A stretch of 15,014 nucleotides of DNA, taken from JAAZXR01 sp040265175. Lineage in GTDB: Bacteria > Myxococcota_A > Polyangia > Nannocystales > Nannocystaceae. The stretch spans positions 1 through 15,014 of the forward strand of contig JBDQGY010000097.1 in NCBI GenBank assembly GCA_040265175.1. Direction: 5' to 3'. The translations under genes were made by a program, and so were the position numbers. Each line of letters starts with the position of its first letter. The first letter of the stretch is position 1. The notes beneath the pieces were generated by a model that worked only from the letters and a program-made list of their open reading frames with translations, did not search any database and was not told where the DNA came from. Below, one piece after another: positions 1 through 8,100 of this stretch.

Positions 1-259
<259 letters not shown>

Positions 260-272
260 CGCCGCAGTTTAC

Positions 273-289
273 CGTGAATCAAGGTCACG
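273..289. promoter_or_regulatory. Small imperfect dyad upstream of the left lipoprotein gene
   Basis: CGTGA (273-277) and TCACG (285-289) form a five-base inverted repeat around a seven-base spacer, centred 22 bases upstream of the lipoprotein ATG. Its position would suit an operator. However, arms of this length arise often by chance in GC-rich DNA and I see no matching copy elsewhere. The rest of the 260-422 gap shows nothing I can identify: no convincing promoter pair and no clear hairpin-plus-T terminator. Confidence 0.15.
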
Positions 290-422
290 ATCGAGCCGCG
301 GTCGCGCGCCGCACGGACGCCGTCCCATCTCCGCCATAACATCCGGTGCCATCGCGCGCCCCGGGTCGCGCAGATCCAGTCAACGCGTCCATCCCCGCAC
401 ATCTTCGCCGCTTCAGGCCTGC

Positions 423-2000
423 CTATCCCCGCCGAATCGCGTCCACGCCTTCTTGAGCCAGGCCGATCTCTTTGCTGAGTTTGTCTCGCATAATCCGGGC
501 CTTGTTCTCGATCTTCTCGCTGTTGCTCTTAATGGTGCCGACCCATTTGGAGATATCCTCCAAAGATCCGAGCTGCTTTTGAATCCCCAAAATGGCGGTC
601 TCGACCACGCCGATATCTGCCTGTTCGCCGCTTCGCGAGGCAAAAATCGCCGCGGCGATAGAGCGCGCCGCGAAGAGCGCGGCGTCCAGCACGATGTCGG
701 TCTCCGGGTCCTCGGCGTCCCAAACGACCACGAGGTCAGTACCATAGGCCCGCATGGGCTCCGTGCCGGCGGGCGCCGTTTTGGAGGAGAATACAAAGAT
801 GCCCGCCTGCGCCTCGCGGTTGTTTCGCGCCACCTCGATCTCCGCGAGCGCCTTTTTTAGGTCATAGCTCCGGTCTTGCTTCGCCTCAAGCACAACCTTC
901 GCGCCGCTAGCGACGTGCTCCGGTCCAAATTCCACCACGCAATCGCCCACTTTCGAGTTTTTGATCCGCCCCGGGGTGTTCCCCGTGTCGTGCACCACAT
1001 CATTGAGAGGCCGGCACAGCTCCCGCACCTGGGCGGCTACCGAGGCTTCAAACTCCGCGCCGTGTCGCGTGGACTTGGCCCGCTCTTCCTTGCGTGCCTG
1101 CATCTCTCTTAAGGCCGTGCGCACCTCCACCTCGAAGTTCTTCCGCTCCGTGCGGTGTTGCTCGAGCACGTCGAGCATCTGTTTTTTCATGCGTGCGAGC
1201 GCCGAGTCTTCTTCGTCGAGCGAGAACTCTCGACTGATCTGAGTCTGGGCATCTTGCACCCCCCGCATCAGACGACTGAGGGCCGAATCCTCGTGATCGA
1301 GAGAGAACTCCCGAACCACCTCGGCGTTGTTCCCCTTAATCTGCTGTACCAAACGACTCAGCGCGCTCGCGTCGTCATCCAAGGAGAACTGCCTCAAAAT
1401 GCGGTCGCGCTGCGCCTCGAGCACCGTCGCGACCCTGCCTTCGAGCGCCGCGACCATCCCGTCTGCCTCGTTTGGATCGAGGAGCTTCATCAATGGGCTG
1501 CGATCCCCGATGTGGGCGCCGAGCGTCTTCACCAGCTCCGAGTCTTCCCGGCCGATGAGAGCGCGGAGCGTCGATTCCAGCTCACCGTCTCGCGCGACCA
1601 GCCGCTTGATCCGCTCGTTGAAGTGCCCATCATTGGGATCAAAGTACACCTTCAGTTGGTGCGACACCTGCTCGGCCACGGTCTCTTTGTGCTGGGTCAG
1701 CGACGCGGCGAGCTGGGTCAGCATGCGCTCGCCCTCGTTTCGCACGGACGTTGCGTCCACCTCGCCGCTGGCTTGCCGCATGGCCAGCACGCCGATTCGA
1801 AGCGCGGTCGTCACGAACGCCTGCCGCTCGCGGGGCGTGGCGTAGGCGCTGACCGCCTCGATGACCTCACGGTCCCGCAGCCACATATCGAGCCTCAGCT
1901 CGCTCGGAAGCTCCTCGTCCTCGGCCTCCTCTGCCCCGGAGAGTCCCATGGGCTCTTCGTCTTGATCTCCGCGCATGTCGTTGTCTGAAACCTGCTTCAT
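423..2000 (-). CDS. Conserved uncharacterised protein: coiled coil, three FSLD repeats and a PD-(D/E)XK nuclease-like domain
   Basis: The 525-residue product begins MKQVSDND at ATG 2000-1998, with AGGG eight bases upstream. The open frame extends to 2288 but into low-quality sequence antisense to the next gene, so I reject longer starts; MRGDQ at 1976 is an alternative. Layout: acidic N-terminus (1-35), charged helical region (40-200), three repeats of the form (Q/E)FSLD-x3-SAL-(S/A)-R-(L/M) with their Phe at 205, 232 and 259 (period exactly 27), then predicted coiled coil (270-310). A globular domain at 312-430 carries G-A-E-F-E (E316/E318), G-D353 and V-L-E372-A-K374, the spacing of a PD-(D/E)XK endonuclease core as in DUF2130/restriction-like folds. 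The C-terminus (465-520) is again helical. There is no signal or membrane segment, so it is cytosolic. I recall similar hypothetical proteins in other bacteria. Nuclease activity is inference, and the link to downstream-of-RecBCD function is untested. Confidence 0.86.
   Translation of the reverse strand: MKQVSDNDMRGDQDEEPMGLSGAEEAEDEELPSELRLDMWLRDREVIEAVSAYATPRERQAFVTTALRIGVLAMRQASGEVDATSVRNEGERMLTQLAASLTQHKETVAEQVSHQLKVYFDPNDGHFNERIKRLVARDGELESTLRALIGREDSELVKTLGAHIGDRSPLMKLLDPNEADGMVAALEGRVATVLEAQRDRILRQFSLDDDASALSRLVQQIKGNNAEVVREFSLDHEDSALSRLMRGVQDAQTQISREFSLDEEDSALARMKKQMLDVLEQHRTERKNFEVEVRTALREMQARKEERAKSTRHGAEFEASVAAQVRELCRPLNDVVHDTGNTPGRIKNSKVGDCVVEFGPEHVASGAKVVLEAKQDRSYDLKKALAEIEVARNNREAQAGIFVFSSKTAPAGTEPMRAYGTDLVVVWDAEDPETDIVLDAALFAARSIAAAIFASRSGEQADIGVVETAILGIQKQLGSLEDISKWVGTIKSNSEKIENKARIMRDKLSKEIGLAQEGVDAIRRG
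1179..1394 (-). repeat. Three protein-level tandem repeats of 27 residues (FSLD-SALSRL)
   Basis: Residues 203-274 of the nuclease-like protein hold three copies of a 27-residue unit whose core reads FSLDDDASALSRL, FSLDHEDSALSRL and FSLDEEDSALARM. The intervening residues (VQQIKGNNAEVVRE, MRGVQDAQTQISRE, KKQMLDVLEQ) are helical and polar. The DNA copies have diverged at synonymous positions, so the period is kept by protein selection, not by recent duplication. A degenerate fourth copy may lie just upstream (SPLMKLLDPNEAD, residues 168-180). Confidence 0.85.
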
Positions 2001-2163
2001 CGCCACGGCCCTACCATGCCATATCCGCGTGATCCGCGAGGGACCATCCTTCCAACCTGCGGATGCAGCCTCGCCAGCGGCGAAAACAACGGTCTCCGGC
2101 GTCGATTCCAACGTTGTCGATCCGGCAGCCCACCACAAAGGAACACGCGCTCGCCCGCGGCCC

Positions 2164-2913
2164 TCACTCCACGACGAAGGTGCCGCCCTCCACCGCCCCA
2201 TCGTACTCAAATGTGACGAGCTGCGCGCCCGCCAAGGGGAGCACGTCATCGCTAATCTGGAAGGTACAGATCTCTCCTTCACAGCCACACTCGTCGGCGA
2301 AGTCGCAGTTCTCTGTCACGGGGATCTCCAGCGTCAGCGGCGTCTCAATAAGGGCGCGGCCGACGTAGCACGACGTGGTGGGGTCGCAGTCGGAGCCCTC
2401 CCAACACTCGGGGGGCAGATTCGCCTCCTTCCATCCATACAACCCGAAGATCTTCTCGACCGAGGCGCCGGGGTTCAGCTTGACCACAGTCGCCGGGCCG
2501 TCGCTGCACCCATATCCGCACCCCGGGGTGCTATGGAGCAGCTCGCAGGTCGGGATGTAGCTGCCGGAGTACCAGAAAATGCGCTCGCCATCTTGGGTGA
2601 CGGACCACGGCTCTAGGATGCACAGGTCGCGGGTCCCGGGCAAGTAGATCGGGACTGCGCGGGCGTTGGTGACCGTCCAAACGGCGAACGTTCCGGGCGC
2701 GGATCCCTCAAATTCTACAGCGCACTCGCCCCCGTCGCCGGTGGAGTCTGTGCCCGCGTCAGCGCTGTCGGCCACGTCGTCACCGCCCTCGCCGCTCTGA
2801 GCGCTGTCCTTCGCGCACCCCATCGCCGACGACGTCACGACCGCGGCGGCCACCGCCCCGCAGACCGCCGACCGTTGCACCGTCGTCACCATCAAGCCAA
2901 TCATTCCAATCAT
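2164..2913 (-). CDS. Cysteine-rich putative lipoprotein of unknown function
   Basis: The frame gives 249 residues from ATG 2913. A start at the Met of MVTTVQR (2892, product 242 residues) makes a more ordinary signal peptide: basic end, then a hydrophobic run SAVCGAVAAAVV. I keep the longer limit because neither start has a clear ribosome-binding site. The signal ends at A-M-G-C33, a weak lipobox (Ala at -3), followed by an acidic Gly/Ser/Asp linker (34-63) typical of exported myxobacterial lipoproteins. The mature domain (64-249) contains 12 further cysteines, including GCGYGC and ECGCEG, and aromatic-rich segments such as RIFWYSGSY. An even number of cysteines suggests a disulfide-stabilised extracytoplasmic fold. 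I recognise no catalytic motif. The gap to the recD stop is 160 bp and to the next gene 163 bp, so it is probably its own unit or only loosely joined to rec transcription. Confidence 0.78.
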   Translation of the reverse strand: MIGMIGLMVTTVQRSAVCGAVAAAVVTSSAMGCAKDSAQSGEGGDDVADSADAGTDSTGDGGECAVEFEGSAPGTFAVWTVTNARAVPIYLPGTRDLCILEPWSVTQDGERIFWYSGSYIPTCELLHSTPGCGYGCSDGPATVVKLNPGASVEKIFGLYGWKEANLPPECWEGSDCDPTTSCYVGRALIETPLTLEIPVTENCDFADECGCEGEICTFQISDDVLPLAGAQLVTFEYDGAVEGGTFVVE

Positions 2914-2919
2914 GCGATG

Positions 2920-2925
2920 ACTATA
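2920..2925 (-). promoter_or_regulatory. Possible -10 element for the lipoprotein gene
   Basis: On the minus strand TATAGT, one mismatch from TATAAT, lies six bases upstream of ATG 2913 and 27 bases upstream of the alternative ATG 2892. If used, transcription would begin about at 2913, favouring translation from the internal start at 2892. No recognisable -35 hexamer sits 16-18 bases further up, so this is weak. The remainder of the 2914-3073 gap contains no terminator that I can support. Confidence 0.22.
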
Positions 2926-3073
2926 TCTGCGATGTTGCTCGCGGACGACTCCTCGACCGATCGAATCGCGACAAACCTGCGCGCGCCGCCGCGTTCACCG
3001 TTTACCGAACACCCCTTGGCGCCCGACGTTCCCACCTTCAGTTCGTCCCCACGCACTTCCCCGAGCTCCCCGG

Positions 3074-5155
3074 CTAGCGATCCCACAAGAGTGAGGAGAG
3101 CCCGCTCGAGCGTTGAACTGGGAGTCCAAGCGCCCGAGTTAACGTCTCGATGCTACCGATCCAGTCAACTCGTTCCCGCGCCCGTGTCAAGGCCGTGTAC
3201 ACAAGCTCTCGCGTCTGGATGGGACTCGGTCCATCCGCCAGGACCATGGCGACGCGCTGGAATTGAGAGCCTTGGCTCTTGTGGATGGTCATCGCGAGCG
3301 CGCCTTCGTGAGATGGGAGTCTAGACAACGCCACGCTCCGAAGCGGCGCCGCGCCATCGCCTCTTCCGGGAAAAACGAGACGGAGTGAACCATCCACAGG
3401 CAGCACCAGACCGATGTCCCCGTTCATCAGCTCAAGGTCATACGCGTTCTCCCGAATGAGGACCGGACGGCCCAGCCAAAACTGTCCCTCGGTCCAGAGC
3501 CGAGCCCCTCGCCCTCCCTCGACGAAAGCACCTTCTAGCTCATGAAATATTTGAGTTTCTAGAGCGCGCAGGATCCCCTCCACCCCCAGAGATCCGCGGC
3601 GATGTGCCGCAAGAACTCGGTACCCCTCGAGACACGCGAGCAACTCACGATGAAGCGCGGGATCTCGGAGGTCATCGCCTCGTTCCCCCCGCGAGCGGAA
3701 CGCCGCCATCAAGCGACCTCCAAACCCGTCGTCATCGAGATACGGCGCGCTGAGGGCGGCGAGTTGGGGAGTGCTCAATCGGCCCGCGGTGGGCGCCCCG
3801 AGATGCCGAATGCGATCGAGGAGAGGATCGTCGACACCATCACGATGGTCGCCCTGCGGATCCATTAACGCCACCGCCTGCGCGAGCTCGTCGGCTCCCT
3901 TGTGCTGGATCAACTGCGCGACTTGAGCGATGCGCGGCGCCTTGTGAAAACGGTGGTTCTGGGTGAAGTGAATGATACACGCGCGGAGTCCGGCCTCTCC
4001 TTCACCGGCCGTCTCGGAGTCTTGTGTACCGAGCGCGGTGGACACAATATCGCTGAGCACAGTGCCCGCGTCTACCGACGCGAGCTGGTCTCTGTCACCA
4101 AGTAGAATCAGTCGCGCCTGCGGGCCGATCGCCGCGAGCAGATGCCGCATCATCGTCAGATCGATCATGGAGGCCTCGTCTACGACCACCACATCCGCGT
4201 TGAGCGGCGTGTCACGCCCGTGGCCTGCGACCCCGTCGGGACGCATGCGCAGCAGCTTGTGCAGCGTCTTGGGTTCCAACGCCTCCATCGCCTCGAGCAC
4301 CTTCGGCGCGAGGCCTAGACTCTCGAGATCCTCGGCCATCGCCTCCGCCATCCGCACCCCCGCTTTGCCCGTGGGTGCCGCCAACGCGATCCGAAGCGGC
4401 CCTTCCTCGGTCGCGCGCGGCTGCTCCAACAAGAGCGCGAGCAGCCTCTTCACGCTGTAGGTCTTGCCAGTGCCTGGGCCACCGGTGATCACAGTCAAGC
4501 GCTGAGACGCGGCCGCCGCGATCGCGAGATTATCTTGGCGCTGGCCAAACTGCTGGCGTGACGTATCTACTGGCGCCGCGATCTTGTAGAGCCGATCAAT
4601 ATAGGCTTCCACCACATCCGACGAGATCGACGGCGTTGGACGGTCGGACGCCAACGCCAACAGCGCCTGCGCGATGGTTTCTTGGGCGGCCCACTCCCTG
4701 CGAGACATCACCAGGACCCTCGTTCCCGTGCGCTGCACACAAAAGGGGCGATGCGCGTCTTCTGGCCCTCCCACGAGCGTTGAACTCTGAACCTCCGCGA
4801 GCCACGCCTCCACGTCTGTGGGCGTCGCCGCGCGGGCTTCCACCGAGTTGTCGTCTGCGTGGATGTCCACGGCGTCCGGTCCAAACCGACGCCGCACCCA
4901 CCGATCGAGATCCACGCCAACGCTCCCACGCCGAGGCGCCCCCATGGCCAAACACAAGGCCAACAACACCCGCGGTCGGTGCTCGCCAGCCCGCTCGGCG
5001 AGGATGTCGAGCAACGCGAGGTCTTCGGCGAAGACAAGCCGGGCGTGAATCCATCGGCGCGCGTGTGAGTCCATGCCCGGGGTTCGCATCGGCAAGGCGC
5101 GCGTCGACATCTCACCGGAGAGAGGTGTCCTCGTGTGCTGCGCGGGTGGGGTCAT
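3074..5155 (-). CDS. recD: RecBCD exodeoxyribonuclease V, alpha subunit RecD (5'-3' helicase)
   Basis: RecD is the fast 5'-to-3' motor of RecBCD, acting with RecB and RecC on double-strand ends; in E. coli it is also needed for nuclease activity and Chi response. The 693-residue product (E. coli about 608) shows the superfamily 1B set in order: Walker A GGPGTGKT (225-232, Lys231), Ia AAPTGKA (259-265), II DEAS (326-329), III LLGDRDQLASVDAG (351-364), IV QNHRF (399-403), V TIHKSQGSQF (623-632) and VI VYTALTRARERV (652-663). The N-terminal 200 residues match the RecD N-domain only loosely and account for part of the extra length. I chose ATG 5155 because it overlaps the recB stop as ATGA and has GGAGG six bases upstream; the open frame continuing to 5518 is non-coding overlap with recB. 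No defect is visible, so I expect an active helicase. Confidence 0.98.
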   Translation of the reverse strand: MTPPAQHTRTPLSGEMSTRALPMRTPGMDSHARRWIHARLVFAEDLALLDILAERAGEHRPRVLLALCLAMGAPRRGSVGVDLDRWVRRRFGPDAVDIHADDNSVEARAATPTDVEAWLAEVQSSTLVGGPEDAHRPFCVQRTGTRVLVMSRREWAAQETIAQALLALASDRPTPSISSDVVEAYIDRLYKIAAPVDTSRQQFGQRQDNLAIAAAASQRLTVITGGPGTGKTYSVKRLLALLLEQPRATEEGPLRIALAAPTGKAGVRMAEAMAEDLESLGLAPKVLEAMEALEPKTLHKLLRMRPDGVAGHGRDTPLNADVVVVDEASMIDLTMMRHLLAAIGPQARLILLGDRDQLASVDAGTVLSDIVSTALGTQDSETAGEGEAGLRACIIHFTQNHRFHKAPRIAQVAQLIQHKGADELAQAVALMDPQGDHRDGVDDPLLDRIRHLGAPTAGRLSTPQLAALSAPYLDDDGFGGRLMAAFRSRGERGDDLRDPALHRELLACLEGYRVLAAHRRGSLGVEGILRALETQIFHELEGAFVEGGRGARLWTEGQFWLGRPVLIRENAYDLELMNGDIGLVLPVDGSLRLVFPGRGDGAAPLRSVALSRLPSHEGALAMTIHKSQGSQFQRVAMVLADGPSPIQTRELVYTALTRARERVDWIGSIETLTRALGLPVQRSSGLSSLLWDR

Positions 5156-5166
5156 GGTGCGCCTCC
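5152..5166 (-). promoter_or_regulatory. recB-recD coupling junction: ATGA overlap with GGAGG ribosome-binding site
   Basis: On the minus strand GGAGG (5166-5162) lies within the last codons of recB (Gly-Gly-Ala-Pro), six bases before the recD ATG at 5155. The recD ATG shares two bases with the recB TGA stop (5154-5152). A terminating ribosome can restart directly, keeping RecB and RecD output in step. This junction decides the recD start. Confidence 0.9.
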
Positions 5167-8100
5167 GTCCGCGCGGGCGGCCGAGCGACCATCGAGCGCC
5201 ACATCCATCGCCTGCATTAACTCCGCGCTCCAGGCTCCACGGTAGACGCCCCGCACAGCGGGCGCGTCGAGCACCGCAGACGCGCCCGTCATCCCTCGAA
5301 GAAACAAATAGACGTATCCCCCGAGATGCTCGCGCGGGCTGTAGGCAGCGCCAAGCCTCGCCCCCAAAAAGCGGTGAAGCGCGAGCTGATAGACCAGCGC
5401 TTGGAGATAGTAGCCGTGGTGGGCCATCTCCCACGCCATCCACGGGCGCGTAAACTGGGTCGCAGTGGCGACCGCCCCCGGCGCCCGCGACTTGATGTAG
5501 TTGGTCTTGTAGTCGCAAACGTAGTAGCGATACGCCGCCGGATCTTGTGGGTCTCCCCCGGGCTTCGGGACGCGAAATACAAGGTCGATATAGCCCCCCA
5601 TAATCCCGGCCATGGACCAGAAAATGGGCGCCTGCCCCGACGCGCTCGCTCGGGAGAGCACGGCTTCCAAGTAGGCCGCCTGGTGCTCATCCCCCTCCCG
5701 CACTGAGGCCGCGTGCTCGTCCCGCAGCGCGCGGTGCACCTCCGCCTCGTCCACGCGCCCGCCACTCCCCGGCGTTTTGTGCAGGTAGTCGGTCCCCTGC
5801 CCGAGGCGCAGGTCAAACCGGAGCTCGTCGATTCGATCGGCGCGTGGGATATCCGCGAGCGCTACCCCCGTGAGAGGATCCGCCTCGCCGCCCTCCGGGT
5901 GCCCCATCACCGTCGCCAAAATCGCGGGGAGCGCCTCGCCCAAGAGGGCGTGGTCCTGGGGTCGTTGCACTCCGTATCGCGCCCCGAGCGACGCGACCAG
6001 GTCGGCCCGCCGCGTACCGTCGAGCCCATCCCCAGTCTGAAAATCGAGATGTTCAAGGACCGCGTGGGCCCATGTTCCCACATCGGTGCCGCCACGCATG
6101 CCTTCGAGCGGGAGCGGAGAACCCTGGGGCGTGGTCGCGTCGGTCCCCTCCATCGAACGACCTCCGGACGGCTCCGCCAACATCGCGCCGGCCCCCGTGG
6201 CCGCTTCGCCCGACGCCGCGGACGCCAGAATTGCAGCGGCCGTATCCTCCCGCGCTGGCTCATCGACGTCCACCGAGCTCCCTGCGGAGAGCCCGCTGTA
6301 GCTCGTGAGTACGAACGCGCTTCGCAGCGACCGTCGCGTCCATGCCTCCGTGGGGAGTTCCTCCCGACGCCCGCCTGTCGGCGCCCCCTCATCATCATCG
6401 GGCGCGAGGTAGGACGCTCGCGTCCACGCAAGCGTTCCATTGGATGTGGCCGCCAAGCGATCGAGTCGAGGTGCTGCGTCCTCGAACACGAGCTCTTTGG
6501 CCACAAGATCACCGAGCGACTCCGCACCCCGATGGAGGACCGCACCGTCTTGCGTCCGCTCGCGAAACAGCAACCGCCCCAACGAGGAGCTCGCCGCGCT
6601 CGCCCCTTTGTAGGCCACGTGCCACGCCACCGTATGATGTGCGGCGCGAGTCATGGCGACATACAAGAGCCGCATCTCCTCTTCTCGTCGCTCCCGCAGC
6701 GAGGCCTCCACAGCCTCTGCCCGCGGGGAAGCGGTGCTCGGGTGCAGATCGAGGCACAGGTCCGCCCCCTCGTGGTAGCGAAGCGGCTGACCTTTGTCGC
6801 TGAAGTTGTACGGAAGTGAGCAAAACGGCAGCAGCACCACCGGATACTCGAGACCCTTGCTCGACCATATCGTCACGATTTGGATCGCGTCGTCGTCGCG
6901 CTCAAGGCGAATCAGCTGCTCATCCGAGGGCGCGACGCCCTCGGCTTCGCGTTGTTCCTCAAGCCACGCGGCAAGCCCTGCGGGCCCGACCCGTGTGCGG
7001 CGCTCCTCCGCGTGGCACAGCTCCATGAGATGGCGGAGATCCGTCGCATGACGCTCACCCGCGACCCGACGCAACAGCCGCTCCATCACATCGTATTCGT
7101 CGAGCGCGGCCTCAAATACGCGCACAAATCCGTCCGTCGACCATTGCTTGAGCCACCCGCTCAGCGAGGCTACCCACTCGGTCCATGCCTCCGCGCCCTC
7201 CTCGTTCATCGCCGCGTCGAGCTCCCGCGCGGTGTGCCCAAACAACGGACAGGTGTAGACAAACCGCGCCTCCGCCGAACGCCCCGCAGCGGCCACCGCC
7301 TGCAGCCACGATTTGAGCCACGCCGTCACCTCGCTTAGGAATACATTGGCTTGCCCCCCGCGAACGCTCGCGATTCCACGCGCGGCCAAGCCCCTTTGCA
7401 CGAGGTTGCCCTCCTTGTGGCTCGACACCAACACCGCGATGTCCCGCGCGCGAAGCGGACGGGGCTCGCCGCCCTTGGCGGAGAAAAACTGCCCGCCGCT
7501 CCGGAGCAGCGCGGCGGCCTCACGAGCGCAGAGCCCGGCGGCCAAGAACCGCGCCGCGTCCTTGTTTATCGTCTCTTTGCCGTCGGCGGGCACCTCACCA
7601 CGCAGGGTGCGCACATCAGCCCAACGAATCTCAAGCGCAGCGCGCGTCCGTCCGTCCTCACACGGAGGAAGATGCACACGTCCGTCAGCGTGGCGCGCCC
7701 CAACCGCTACGTACTCCACATCGTCTGTGAGGAACGCCCCGCTGTCCGCTCGCCAAAGGTGGTTCATCGCGTCCACCAAGGAGGCGTCGGTGCGAAAATT
7801 TGTCGCCATCGTCTCTTGCTGCGCAGAGGTCACATGTTTGGCGTCGAGGTAGACGTGAATGTCTGCATCACGGAAGGCGTAGATCGCCTGCTTGGGATCA
7901 CCGATCAGCAGCAGGCGCCGAGAGGGATGAGCGAACACGGCGCGAAGCACGGCCCACTGCGCGGCGTCGGTGTCTTGGAACTCGTCGACCAAGGCCACGT
8001 CGTAGCGCTCGCGAATTGCCTCAGCGAGCGCGGCCCCGCTGTCGGCGTCCACGATGCGTTCCGCGAGGCGTGAGAGGATGGTGTTGAACGTGAGGAGCCT

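Noticed and set aside
2001..2163. Possible terminator or promoter in the gap between the lipoprotein and the nuclease-like gene.
   Set aside because: GC-rich dyads are present but none forms a clean stem followed by a T tract, and no -35/-10 pair has acceptable spacing.
1975..2616. A plus-strand open frame spanning the lipoprotein gene and the gap, as a possible antisense gene.
   Set aside because: Low-complexity composition, no signal or domain, and the minus-strand alternative has a lipobox and a paired-cysteine pattern.
267..3007. The eight-base sequence GTTTACCG occurs upstream of two lipoprotein genes (267-274 and 3000-3007), as a shared operator.
   Set aside because: One shared octamer between two gaps of about 160 bp is close to chance expectation, and the distances to the two starts differ greatly.
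5713..6819. A 368-codon plus-strand frame opposite recB.
   Set aside because: The minus strand encodes unmistakable RecB motifs through this stretch; the plus frame is Arg-rich and shadow-like.
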